Shown: positions 15,848-23,721 of the stretch, piece by piece
Layout of the letters: each line of letters begins with the position of its first letter
Numbering within the stretch: the stretch's first letter is position 1
Assembly: GCA_035373905.1 (NCBI GenBank)
Contig: DAOSOK010000050.1
Coordinates: forward strand, 1-32,989
Direction of reading: 5' to 3'
Origin: Candidatus Ozemobacteraceae bacterium
GTDB taxonomy: Bacteria; Muiribacteriota; Ozemobacteria; Ozemobacterales; Ozemobacteraceae
Length of the DNA stretch: 32,989 nucleotides
The notes under the pieces: model-generated
The model's database searches: none
What the model was told of the DNA's origin: nothing
Seen by the model: only the letters and a program-made list of their open reading frames with translations
Translations under genes and position numbers: made by a program

Positions 15848-16840
15848 TTATTTCACCGTCGCGATCACGATCGCTTCGGGCTTGTAGAGCACGGGGAGCG
15901 GGCGGGATTCGACCTTGACCCAACGGCCGGAGGGATCCTGCTCGACCCACGATTTCGAGAAGAACATCGAGGCGGGATTTCCCGAGCCGACGCCGTTCGG
16001 ATCATCCAGATCGACCACAGGTACATAGATCTCGCCGGCGACCTGCTGCGAAATACCGACGAGGACGAACTGGTTCGCGGCGATCATGTCCTGTCTGGCG
16101 TTGTTCTGGTCGATGTAAGAGCCCAGGTATTCCTCGATGTCGGTTTCGGCGAGGAACGCGATGCGGCCCTTGTCGGCAAGCTGGTTTCCGGACTGATACT
16201 TGAGCAGTTCCAGAACCGCCGGATTTTCGAGAAGAGCATCCATGGCCTCGGAACCGCAGAACGCGAGGAAGCCGTCGACCGCGCCGACCGCCTGGATGAT
16301 CTGCTTCTTCCAGGCCCGCAGGTTCGCGATGGGTTTCGACTCGGAATCGGTCCACTTCGCCTTGCCGGTCAGCACCGGCTTCTGGGCTGCGGTGAAGTTG
16401 TAATCGACGAGGACGGTGCCGGATTCGTCGACGACCTGGCCGGTCAACGCCTTCGCCGCCATGAATTCGCGGGTGCGGTCGATCTTGCCGCGCATGTCGA
16501 GCAGCTCTTCGTTGATCTTGTTCGCCAGCAGTTCGGGCAGATACCGATCGCCGAACTTGCGCATGTCGGCCAACTGGGCCGCCGTGATCTGGCGCTTGTC
16601 CGCGAACCGGGTGCCGCTGCACGTCACGGTGCTGCGACCGACGCCGCCCGATATCTGAGCCGACTCGTGCAGACGAAGATTCTTGAGGATGCGCTCGCTG
16701 CCCGAGATGATGTCCCACTGGAACATGCCTGCCGGCAGGAACTTCTTCGCGGCGAAAACCTTGTCGAGAATCGTGGTCTTGACGGGCTTGATCTTGTTGA
16801 CCGCCTCGGTCAGGACCGAGGATTTGAAAAGTGTGTCCAT
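15848..16840 (-). CDS. Major capsid protein, lambda E-like
   Basis: This 330-aa protein has the features of the lambda gpE-type major capsid family: N-terminal MDTLFKSSVLTEAVNKI, the SGSERILKNL and KRQITAAQLADMRKFG segments, a long central helix with NKINEELLDMRGKIDRTREF, and the C-terminal VESRPLPVLYKPEAI. It follows decoration and protease/scaffold genes, the expected assembly order. Mu itself uses an unrelated-looking major head protein T, so the capsid module has a different source from the Mu-type terminase and portal. Confidence 0.88.
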   Translation of the reverse strand: MDTLFKSSVLTEAVNKIKPVKTTILDKVFAAKKFLPAGMFQWDIISGSERILKNLRLHESAQISGGVGRSTVTCSGTRFADKRQITAAQLADMRKFGDRYLPELLANKINEELLDMRGKIDRTREFMAAKALTGQVVDESGTVLVDYNFTAAQKPVLTGKAKWTDSESKPIANLRAWKKQIIQAVGAVDGFLAFCGSEAMDALLENPAVLELLKYQSGNQLADKGRIAFLAETDIEEYLGSYIDQNNARQDMIAANQFVLVGISQQVAGEIYVPVVDLDDPNGVGSGNPASMFFSKSWVEQDPSGRWVKVESRPLPVLYKPEAIVIATVK

Positions 16841-16850
16841 GGTGTCCTCC

Positions 16851-17201
16851 TTACTTCACGAAGATGCCGACGGCGAACAGGTCGGCGGAACCGTTGTCAT
16901 CGAGACCGACGAGGGCTTCCTCGTTCACGTCGCCGTGAACGAGCAGCGTCGCTTCGACGGTGCCGGTGCCGTGGGCGTCGACGTCTTCCGCCAGGATCGC
17001 CCGGGCCGTCTGGGTGCCGTCGTTGGCCGTGTCGCTATACGGCGCGTAGTGGCCGGTTTCGGTGACTTTGCCCATGACGGTTCCGGCGGCGCGGGCGGTC
17101 GCATCGGCCGCAAGCGTGCGCGTAACCGTGATGGGCGGGTGGCCGCACGTCAGGGTCTTGAGATCGAGAGAGACTTCGTTGGTGCCGAGTAGTCCGGACA
17201 T
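16851..17201 (-). CDS. Head decoration protein, lambda D-like
   Basis: This 116-aa small beta-rich protein is located between scaffold/protease and capsid genes. TVMGKVTETGHYAPYSDTA and ARAILAEDVDAHG are typical of the lambda D family, which binds at the threefold axes of the expanded capsid to stabilise it. Length and position agree. Confidence 0.85.
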   Translation of the reverse strand: MSGLLGTNEVSLDLKTLTCGHPPITVTRTLAADATARAAGTVMGKVTETGHYAPYSDTANDGTQTARAILAEDVDAHGTGTVEATLLVHGDVNEEALVGLDDNGSADLFAVGIFVK

Positions 17202-17204
17202 GGC

Positions 17205-17633
17205 TTACTTGCCCTCCTTCTTGCCGGCGGAACCGGCGCTCACGATCATGTCCACGGCTTTGGCTTCCTCGGAAAAGTCCTGGGACTTCGCCGCTTCGGG
17301 CTTCGCCATCGTCTTGAACAGCGGGTGGGAAGCGAATCCCGCGAGGAAGTTGCGGAACCACTGGGACGCGGTCTGCGACTTGCCCTCGGAGAATTCGTAG
17401 GTCTGATCCTGGCCGTCGAGCTCCGCCATGAACTCGACGATGCCCTCTTTTTCCCAGGCGGGAAGCATCGTCCCGGCGGCGATCCCGGCCTTGACGAACG
17501 TCTCGATCTCCTGGCGCTTCTGCCTGCGCTTGCCCTCGGAGAATTCGGCGCTCACGCGCTTGTTCTCCTCGGCGAGCCGCTTGTTTTCGGCCTCAAGCGT
17601 CTCGTTCTTCTTCTGCAGCTCCTTGATTTCCAC
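17205..17633 (-). CDS. Nested scaffold protein (Mu Z-like), internal GTG start
   Basis: Inside the protease gene an AGGAGG (17642-17647) lies 8 nt before an in-frame GTG (codon 167 of the protease). Starting there gives a 142-aa protein consisting only of the coiled-coil scaffold part, EIKELQKKNETLE onward. In Mu, the scaffold Z is made from an internal start within I, and lambda Nu3 within C is analogous. The strong site contrasts with the weak one of the full-length gene, as expected if scaffold is needed in excess. The start is seen in the sequence; the product is inferred. Confidence 0.75.
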   Translation of the reverse strand: MEIKELQKKNETLEAENKRLAEENKRVSAEFSEGKRRQKRQEIETFVKAGIAAGTMLPAWEKEGIVEFMAELDGQDQTYEFSEGKSQTASQWFRNFLAGFASHPLFKTMAKPEAAKSQDFSEEAKAVDMIVSAGSAGKKEGK

Positions 17634-18131
17634 CTGGTCTGCCTCCTGAAATTTGAAATCATCGATTGCCTGCGAAAACTCGAAGCAATCGTCTTCACGA
17701 GATGAAAAGTCCGTGCGAAGCTCCGCCTGCGTGAACGTATGGTCCGGCATGCCCTTGATCGCCGGGGGCAGAGCGCCCAGAAACGCGACGTGGCCCAGCG
17801 TGCCGTCGGAGTAGATGCGGACCGAGCGCTTCTTGAACCAGCCGTCGTTCACGGCCTTGGCGAACTCGGGAACGACCGACTTGAACGAGGCAAACAGCTT
17901 CGTGCCGACGCGCTTGAGCCCGTCGATCCAGCCGTATGCGGGGCCGCCGGGGACATGGTTCCCCTTGCCCTCTTCGTCGTGATCGATGACGATCGGCGCT
18001 TCATGGCGATTCGCGGGATCGTAGGTCGCGACCATGTGGTCGAGATCACCCTCGGTCCAGTCGCGCTCGCGGCCTTTCTTGTCGACGTGCTTGCCGGTTC
18101 GGAATATTTCGCACCAATTTTTGTTTTCCAT
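17205..18131 (-). CDS. Mu I-like head maturation protease with scaffold C-terminus
   Basis: This 308-aa protein is first in the leftward late operon. Residues about 1-135 resemble the Mu gpI protease domain (IVIDHDEEGKG, PAYGWIDGL, FKKRSVRIYSDG, with Ser103 as possible nucleophile). Residues 165-215 form a coiled coil (KNETLEAENKRLAEENK), as expected of scaffold. DFSS, EFSQ, EFSEG, EFSEG and DFSEE occur at 141, 151, 196, 246 and 285, a repeated motif also found once in the portal C-terminus. The protease should cleave scaffold and itself during prohead maturation. The Shine-Dalgarno site before the ATG is weak, suggesting control at initiation. Confidence 0.85.
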   Translation of the reverse strand: MENKNWCEIFRTGKHVDKKGRERDWTEGDLDHMVATYDPANRHEAPIVIDHDEEGKGNHVPGGPAYGWIDGLKRVGTKLFASFKSVVPEFAKAVNDGWFKKRSVRIYSDGTLGHVAFLGALPPAIKGMPDHTFTQAELRTDFSSREDDCFEFSQAIDDFKFQEADQVEIKELQKKNETLEAENKRLAEENKRVSAEFSEGKRRQKRQEIETFVKAGIAAGTMLPAWEKEGIVEFMAELDGQDQTYEFSEGKSQTASQWFRNFLAGFASHPLFKTMAKPEAAKSQDFSEEAKAVDMIVSAGSAGKKEGK

Positions 18132-18287
18132 GCCGCAATCATAAAGGCTTTACGAAATATCTTCTCCCGAACAGTGCATGTATTAGTTCGGGTATTTCAT
18201 CGGTGAATACATCCATGAACGGTTCGATGGAAGCAGATCATAAGAGTCTCTATGATCATTATGAGATTCATAACCGGAGCAAAAGCG
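18132..18287. promoter_or_regulatory. Divergent late promoter region with two interlocking dyads
   Basis: This region separates the leftward protease/tail operon from the rightward packaging operon. CCCGAAC (18166-18172) and GTTCGGG (18186-18192) are perfect inverted arms 13 bp apart. ATGTATT (18178-18184) and AATACAT (18206-18212) are perfect arms 21 bp apart and interlock with the first pair. A third near-palindrome (18236-18257, GATCAT...ATGATC) precedes the rightward gene. TATGAT hexamers occur near both outer edges (18138-18143 on the minus strand, 18252 region on the plus strand), without good -35 boxes. That pattern suits activator-dependent late promoters, and the Mor-like protein is the candidate. 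Confidence 0.55.
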
Positions 18288-18626
18288 ATGATACCAGAAA
18301 TTCCAGATACACAGGCGGCATTGGTGCTCGTGAAGGAAATAGGATTTCCATCACTTCTGTTTTTCGTCTGGTACATCTACCACAAGGCCGAGTCCGCAAA
18401 ATGGACGACATATCTGCATCAGGTAAGGGAAGAGAATGGAAAACAGTTCGAGCTTTTCCAGAACATCATCGACCAGGGCGAACGTGCCCGTGAACAACAG
18501 TTCGTTCTACTGAAGGAAACGATCGAAACCGTCAATTTCCATTCGAACATGCTCGGGCGCATCGAGCAGAAAATCGACACGAGCCAATACTGCCCGCTCG
18601 TGCGAAAGGAGCAGAACAAGTCATGA
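18288..18626 (+). CDS. Small membrane protein with coiled coil, first packaging gene
   Basis: This 112-aa protein has one transmembrane helix (about residues 9-31, including GFPSLLFFVWYIY) followed by a long charged helix (REENGKQFELFQNIIDQGERAREQQFVLLKETIE). I chose the ATG at 18288 because GGAGC lies 8 bases before it; an in-frame ATG at 18252 falls inside a palindrome and lacks a ribosome site. Membrane-plus-coil proteins are found at this place, before the small terminase gene, in Mu-like phages. A lysis (holin- or spanin-like) role is possible but unproven. Confidence 0.6.
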   Translation: MIPEIPDTQAALVLVKEIGFPSLLFFVWYIYHKAESAKWTTYLHQVREENGKQFELFQNIIDQGERAREQQFVLLKETIETVNFHSNMLGRIEQKIDTSQYCPLVRKEQNKS

Positions 18627-18868
18627 ATCCCGAGCGATTACAGATGAAAGGGCTCCTTGCCGACCAAAAGAAGCGCGAACGACGGCTCGATTCCGAGATT
18701 TCCGGCCGGATCACGCTGATCCGCTCGATCCTGAACCCGTATGCCGAGGACGTCACGACGCTCGACACCGAGAGCGGCCTGAACGAGATGACGGCCCTCC
18801 ACAAGGCCGTGACCGAGCTGCGCGAGCTCCGAGCCAAGATCGCCAGGCTGGAAGGCGACCTCGAATAA
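18623..18868 (+). CDS. Mu gp26-like coiled-coil protein
   Basis: This 81-aa, almost wholly helical and highly charged protein (LHKAVTELRELRAKIARLEG at its end) overlaps its upstream gene by ATGA and the small terminase gene by TAATG. It occupies the place of Mu gp26. No biochemical function is known to me; a role near packaging is inferred from position. Confidence 0.55.
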   Translation: MNPERLQMKGLLADQKKRERRLDSEISGRITLIRSILNPYAEDVTTLDTESGLNEMTALHKAVTELRELRAKIARLEGDLE

Positions 18869-19275
18869 TGGCCAAGAAACAAGCCTACTTCGCCGAAGCC
18901 GAGCGGCTCTACGTCGTCGAACAGATGACGCTGGCCGAGATCGCATCGCGCCTGAAGGTCTGCGAGCGCACCCTGATCACCTGGAAAGCCGAAGGCGACT
19001 GGGAGAACCGCAGAAAGCAGCTTCTCGCGCAGAAACAGTCGTTCCACGAGGAGCTGTATGCCTTCGCGCGGAAGCTGATGAAATCCATCAGCGAAGACAT
19101 GGACAAGGGCGAGAAGCCCGACGCCGGGCGCATGTACACGCTTTCCCGGCTGCTGCCCGGCCTCACGAAGGTGAAGGAATACGAGGACAAGGTGAGCGAC
19201 GGCAAGCCCCAGGAAAAGACAATCGATCCGGACGAGGCCGTCAGGATCGTGCAGAAGGCGCTGCTCGGCGAATGA
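18868..19275 (+). CDS. Terminase small subunit (Mu gp27-like)
   Basis: This 135-aa protein begins with a helix-turn-helix (MTLAEIASRLKVCERTLITW, residues about 20-40) that would recognise phage DNA. A helical oligomerisation region follows, and then a C-terminal tail that probably contacts the large subunit. It lies directly before the large terminase gene and overlaps it by ATGA. In Mu-like phages the small subunit selects phage DNA for headful packaging. Confidence 0.8.
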   Translation: MAKKQAYFAEAERLYVVEQMTLAEIASRLKVCERTLITWKAEGDWENRRKQLLAQKQSFHEELYAFARKLMKSISEDMDKGEKPDAGRMYTLSRLLPGLTKVKEYEDKVSDGKPQEKTIDPDEAVRIVQKALLGE

Positions 19276-20612
19276 ACGCTCGTCACTTTCTCCCGTATCA
19301 GATCGACTGGCTGAAAGACCGGTCGAGAATCAAGCTGTGGGAGAAATCGCGCCGCATCGGAGCCACCTACACGCAGGCCTACGAGGATGTCGAGGATTGC
19401 GCCAAGAAGGCCGTTCCCGCCGTCTGGTTCTCCAGCGCCGACGAGAGCGCGGCCCGCGAATACATCGAATACTGCAAGCACTGGGGCAAGCTGTTCAACC
19501 TGGCCTCGGTGCAGCTCGGCGAAGAGCTGTTCGACGAGGACAAGGACGTCAAGACGTTCGGCATCGAGTTCCCCCGCCTCGGCCGGCGCATCAATGCCCT
19601 CAGCTCGAATCCGAAAGCGTTCCGCAGCAAGGGCGGCAAGATCGTCCTGGACGAGTTCGCCCACCACGCCGATCAGAAGACCCTTTGGGCCGCCGCCCGG
19701 CCCTGTATCACCTGGGGCTTCCCGCTGCGCATCATCTCGACCCATAACGGGAACGCCAAATTCAACCAGTTCATCAAAGATATCCGCGACGGCAAGCTGA
19801 ACTGGGGCCACCACCGCGTTCCGATCCACGATGCCGTCGCTCAGGGCCTCGCCGATCGCATCACGGGCCGGAAGCTCACCGACGAGGAGCGGGCGGCCTG
19901 GATCGAGGAAGAGCGCAGAAACTGCGGCGATCCGTTCACCTGGCAGCAGGAGTATCTCTGCGTGCCGGTCGACGAAGCGACCGCCTTCCTGACGTATGAG
20001 ATGATCGCCGCGTGCGAGCGGGATGAGCTGCTCCTGACCCTCGACGGCCTGCTCGGCGATCTGTATCTGGGCATGGACATCGCCCGCAAGAAGGATCTGA
20101 GCGTCATCTGGGTGCTGGAAAAGATCGGCCCGGTGTCCTTCACGCGGCGGGTGCTGGTCATGGAACGAACGCCCTTCCATATCCAGAAGGACGCGCTCTT
20201 CGAGCTGCTGAAGCATCCACGCATGCGACGCGCCTGTATCGACTCGACCGGCATCGGTATGATGCTGGCCGAAGAGGCCCAGCGGCATTTCGGGCAATAC
20301 CGGGTCGAATCCGTGAACTTTTCCAACGCCGTCAAAGAAGACCTGGCATTCGGCCTTCGAAGCCGGTTCGAGGACAAGACGCTCGTCATTCCCGGGGCGC
20401 AGGATATCCGCGAGGATCTGCATTCCGTCCGGAGGCTCGTCACGAAGGCCGGCAACATCCGGTTCGATGTCGCATCCGAAGAGACCGACGGCCACGCGGA
20501 TCGCTTCTGGGCTCTCGCGCTTGCCGTTCATGCCGGCGGAACCGAGTCGGGGCCGATCACGATCGTCACGAGAAGGCCACACCACAGCAAAACCATGTTC
20601 GCGGGCTATTAG
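19272..20612 (+). CDS. Terminase large subunit (Mu gp28-like)
   Basis: This 446-aa DNA-packaging motor has an ATPase domain with a variant Walker A, KSRRIGATYT (25-34), and a Walker B KIVLDEF (123-129). The C-terminal nuclease domain contains LYLGMDIARKKDLS, ACIDSTGIG and DGHADRFWALALA, the acidic residues typical of the RNase H-like terminase fold. Length and order match Mu-like large terminases. It cuts the transposed concatenated or integrated phage DNA headful-wise. Confidence 0.93.
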   Translation: MNARHFLPYQIDWLKDRSRIKLWEKSRRIGATYTQAYEDVEDCAKKAVPAVWFSSADESAAREYIEYCKHWGKLFNLASVQLGEELFDEDKDVKTFGIEFPRLGRRINALSSNPKAFRSKGGKIVLDEFAHHADQKTLWAAARPCITWGFPLRIISTHNGNAKFNQFIKDIRDGKLNWGHHRVPIHDAVAQGLADRITGRKLTDEERAAWIEEERRNCGDPFTWQQEYLCVPVDEATAFLTYEMIAACERDELLLTLDGLLGDLYLGMDIARKKDLSVIWVLEKIGPVSFTRRVLVMERTPFHIQKDALFELLKHPRMRRACIDSTGIGMMLAEEAQRHFGQYRVESVNFSNAVKEDLAFGLRSRFEDKTLVIPGAQDIREDLHSVRRLVTKAGNIRFDVASEETDGHADRFWALALAVHAGGTESGPITIVTRRPHHSKTMFAGY

Positions 20613-20670
20613 ATGCCCGTGGTTGAGTTTGGGCGGCTCTGGTATCCCGAATTGCCTTTGGAATTTCTTA

Positions 20671-20706
20671 AACGAATTTAAACGGGCCTCTAACGAATTT
20701 AAACGG
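20671..20706. repeat. Two 15-bp direct repeats upstream of the portal gene
   Basis: AACGAATTTAAACGG occurs at 20671-20685 and 20692-20706, a 21-bp period. TAAACG also precedes the first copy. The 120-bp gap between terminase and portal is otherwise nearly the only gap in this operon and is AT-rich. It looks like a protein-binding site pair or part of an internal promoter. I could not define -35 and -10 boxes. Confidence 0.6.
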
Positions 20707-20732
20707 ACATTTTTAACAGATCGGGGGAAACT

Positions 20733-22247
20733 ATGGGGAACGCCACACCGGGCATCTGGATCAACGATCGGGAATTCCGCCGAATTTCCGACAAACCCGC
20801 CGAGCTGACGAGCGAGTTCGCGACGCGCCGGAGGGCCGGAGATCTGTTCGGCTACGGCCTGAACCTGCCGAATCCCGACGAGGTGCTGCGCAACCTCGGC
20901 CTCGACATCTCCGTATACAAGCGGCTCCTGGTCGATTCCCAGGTCGGTGCGTGCATCACGAGCAGAAAGAGCGGCACCAAGGCCCTCGATTGGGGGATCG
21001 ATCGCAAGAAGGCGAAGAGCCGGGTGTTCCAGGTCATCGAGGACGCATTCGCGAATCTCGACATCGATCGCATCATCGGCGAGATCCTCGATGCGCCGAT
21101 GTATGGGTATCAGGCGCTCGAAGTGCTCTGGAAGGCCCGGGACGGCCTCGTATTACCCGTCGACGTGATCGGCAAGCCTCAGAGCTGGTTCACCTTCGAT
21201 CCGGAGAACGAGCTGCGGTTCAAGTCGGTCACCGACCCGATCGGCGAGCCGCTTCCCCCGATGAAGTTCCTTCTGGCGACCCATGAGGCGACGTATGAAA
21301 ATCCGTATGGATTCCCGGTTCTGAGCCGGTGCTTCTGGCCGGTCGCCTTCAAGAAGGGCGGTCTGAAGTTCTGGGTCACGTTCGTCGAGAAATACGGCGG
21401 GGCCTTCGCGATCGGGAAGCATCCGCGCAGTCTCGGCCAGGGCGAAGTGGATGCGCTGGCCTCGATGCTCGAAGCGATGATTCAAAGCGCGATCGCCGTG
21501 ATTCCCGACGATTCGTCGGTCGAGATCAAGGAGGCCGGTGGCAAGGCTGCCTCGGCCGACATCTACGAGCGGCTTCTCGTTTACTGCGACCACCAGATTT
21601 CGAAAGGCATCGTCGGCCAGACCCTGACGACGGAGGTCAACGGCACCGGCTCCTACGCCGCGTCGCAGACCCACAAGGAAGTGCTCAGCGAGATCGTCAC
21701 GGCCGATACGAAAATGGTCGTGAAGACGTTCAACCTGCTCGTGCGCTGGATCTGCGACATGAATTTCGGCACCGGCGTCGACCGGCCGGCATTCAGGATG
21801 TGGCACGAGGAGGACGTCGACAAGGCTCAGGCCGAGCGCGACAAGACCCTTGCCGACACCGGTCAGATCCGGTTCAAGAAGAAATACTGGATGCGCGAAT
21901 ACGGGTTCGCGGAAGACGACATCGAGGAAGTCATTCCGGCCTCCGGTGGCTCGGCCCTTCCGCCGGCGGAGTTTTCCGAGGGCGAACCGAAGAAAGACGA
22001 GTTCCCCGACCAGGCGGCGATCGACGAGGCCGGCGCGAAGGTCGCCGCTCCGACGGTCCTGCAAGCCGCGATGGAAGCGATGCTTCGACCGTATATCGAG
22101 CTGATCGGGAACGGCGCGAGCTACGAGGTCGTGATGGAAAAGCTCGCCGCGACCTACCCGGCGATGAAGCCCGACCAGCTCGCGACGCTGCTCGAACGTG
22201 CGATCTTCGCCGCCGAGACGTGGGGGCGCATCCATGCCCAAAGCTGA
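20733..22247 (+). CDS. Portal protein (Mu gp29-like, DUF935)
   Basis: This 504-aa protein forms the dodecameric DNA entry ring at one capsid vertex. It matches the DUF935 family: LLVDSQVGACITSRKS near residue 70, FKKGGLKFWVTFVEKYGGAFAI, the tunnel region around LTTEVNGTGSYAASQTHKE, and a helical C-terminus. An EFSEG motif at 413-417 is shared with the scaffold protein. GGGGGAAACT just upstream gives a good start. It follows terminase and precedes MuF, as in Mu. Confidence 0.93.
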   Translation: MGNATPGIWINDREFRRISDKPAELTSEFATRRRAGDLFGYGLNLPNPDEVLRNLGLDISVYKRLLVDSQVGACITSRKSGTKALDWGIDRKKAKSRVFQVIEDAFANLDIDRIIGEILDAPMYGYQALEVLWKARDGLVLPVDVIGKPQSWFTFDPENELRFKSVTDPIGEPLPPMKFLLATHEATYENPYGFPVLSRCFWPVAFKKGGLKFWVTFVEKYGGAFAIGKHPRSLGQGEVDALASMLEAMIQSAIAVIPDDSSVEIKEAGGKAASADIYERLLVYCDHQISKGIVGQTLTTEVNGTGSYAASQTHKEVLSEIVTADTKMVVKTFNLLVRWICDMNFGTGVDRPAFRMWHEEDVDKAQAERDKTLADTGQIRFKKKYWMREYGFAEDDIEEVIPASGGSALPPAEFSEGEPKKDEFPDQAAIDEAGAKVAAPTVLQAAMEAMLRPYIELIGNGASYEVVMEKLAATYPAMKPDQLATLLERAIFAAETWGRIHAQS

Positions 22248-23721
22248 TCCCGAGATTCTGCTCCGGGCGATGCAGCTTCCTCCCGAGGAGGCGATCGCGT
22301 TCTTCAAGTCGAAGGGCTATGAGATCACCTGGAACTGGGACGACATGGCGCAGGAGGCGCATACCCGGGCGTTCACCGTCGCCAAGGCGACCAGCCTGGA
22401 CATCCTGAGGGATATCCGGGGCGAGCTTCAGAAGGCGCTCGACGAAGGGACGACGTTCAGCCAGTTTCAGAAGGATCTCGAGCCGCGTCTGCGCGCCAGG
22501 GGCTGGTGGGGCGTTCAAGAAGGCGTCGATGCGGATGGGAACCCGACGACCGTGCAGCTCGGCTCGCCCTGGCGGCTGAAGACCATTTTCCAGACGAACA
22601 TGCAGACGGCCTACATGGCGGGCCGGGAACGCCAGATGCGGGCGGTCTCTCAGGACCGGCCCTACTGGCGATACATCGCCATCATGGACAGGAAGACGCG
22701 CCAGGCGCACCGGGAGCTTCACGGGAAGATCTTCCGATATGACGATCCGTTCTGGGATCATTTTTACCCGCCGAACGGCTTCAACTGCCGCTGCCGCGTC
22801 GCCACCCTGTCGCCACGCGAGATCGAGCGGGACGGTCTGAAGGTGCTCAGTTCGAAAGGCCAGATCGTCTCCCAGGAGGTCGCCGACCCGAACACCGGCC
22901 GGGTATTCAAGACGACCTCGTATCGGAGCCCGGACACCCTGCGGCTGCTGCATCCCGACGAGGGTTTCGACCTCAACCCTTCCCGCGTGCAGGAGCGGCT
23001 CGATGCCCTCGAACGGGAGAAGCTGAAAGAGACCGAAAAGGCGGTCGGCGCGAAGCTGCCAGAGATTCGCGCGGAAACGGTCGTAAAACCGATGGTAAAC
23101 GGATCTTCAACGGTCGATAAAACACGCGGCCTGGTCGACGACGAAGAGGCGAAGGCCGAGATCCGCGATCTGACCGGGCAGGCGAAAGAGCTCGGCGTCA
23201 AAGCCGATTTCGACGAGCAGCCTGAGAACGTGAAGCCCGCAAGACTTGTGATGAAGGCCCTGGCCGAAGAGGCCAACGCCGGCCGAGAGCCCCCGCCGAA
23301 AGTCGCCGTAGGTGACAATCCGCGGCATCCGTGGGGTGATGACACCGATGCTGTCGCACATTTTGACGATGAGAAACAGACTGTCTTCATCAACCCGAAC
23401 TGGCCATGGAGGACTCACGAATCTGAAACAGCCGCTCAATTCAGAAGCAAGGATTGGTCGAGTGATGCTCCGGAGCACTTCATCAGGCACGAGATCGGGC
23501 ATTGGCACCAATGGCAGGCGAATCCGAAAATGTTCAAGGTTCTCAAAACCGGTTTGCTTCCCGCCGAAGATATCTCTATGATTGGAGGAGAAGTCAGTAA
23601 GCGTGCGACGGAAAACCCGGTGGAGTTCGTCGCCGAGGTATATGCCGGTCTTCGTGCCGGGCAGAAATATTCGAATCGAATCATGGATCTCTACATGTTC
23701 TTCGGAGGGAAAAAAGTCTGA
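22234..23721 (+). CDS. MuF minor head protein fused to a zinc metallopeptidase-like domain
   Basis: This 495-aa protein starts at 22234, 14 bp inside the portal gene, with GGGGG seven bases upstream. The first half is a MuF domain: YIAIMDRKTRQAHRELHG, then PPNGFNCRCRV with C185 and C187. MuF proteins sit at the portal and can be injected with DNA. After residue about 270 the protein continues with a linker and a domain absent from Mu gp30. It has HEIGH (H419, E420, H423) followed by NPVEFVAEVYAGL, where E464 or E468 may be the third zinc ligand. This is the arrangement of gluzincin-type peptidases, including phage and toxin ones. The last third is less GC-rich than the MuF part. MuF-linked toxin domains are a known class; a peptidase effector role here is inference. 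Confidence 0.8.
   Translation: MPKADPEILLRAMQLPPEEAIAFFKSKGYEITWNWDDMAQEAHTRAFTVAKATSLDILRDIRGELQKALDEGTTFSQFQKDLEPRLRARGWWGVQEGVDADGNPTTVQLGSPWRLKTIFQTNMQTAYMAGRERQMRAVSQDRPYWRYIAIMDRKTRQAHRELHGKIFRYDDPFWDHFYPPNGFNCRCRVATLSPREIERDGLKVLSSKGQIVSQEVADPNTGRVFKTTSYRSPDTLRLLHPDEGFDLNPSRVQERLDALEREKLKETEKAVGAKLPEIRAETVVKPMVNGSSTVDKTRGLVDDEEAKAEIRDLTGQAKELGVKADFDEQPENVKPARLVMKALAEEANAGREPPPKVAVGDNPRHPWGDDTDAVAHFDDEKQTVFINPNWPWRTHESETAAQFRSKDWSSDAPEHFIRHEIGHWHQWQANPKMFKVLKTGLLPAEDISMIGGEVSKRATENPVEFVAEVYAGLRAGQKYSNRIMDLYMFFGGKKV

Noticed and set aside
14615..17065. 816-codon plus-strand frame opposite capsid and head-tail genes.
   Set aside because: Antisense of several clearly identified genes with overlaps that would make no operon sense.
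18909..20585. 558-codon minus-strand frame opposite the terminase genes.
   Set aside because: The plus strand encodes the terminase with recognisable motifs; the minus frame is a codon-bias shadow.
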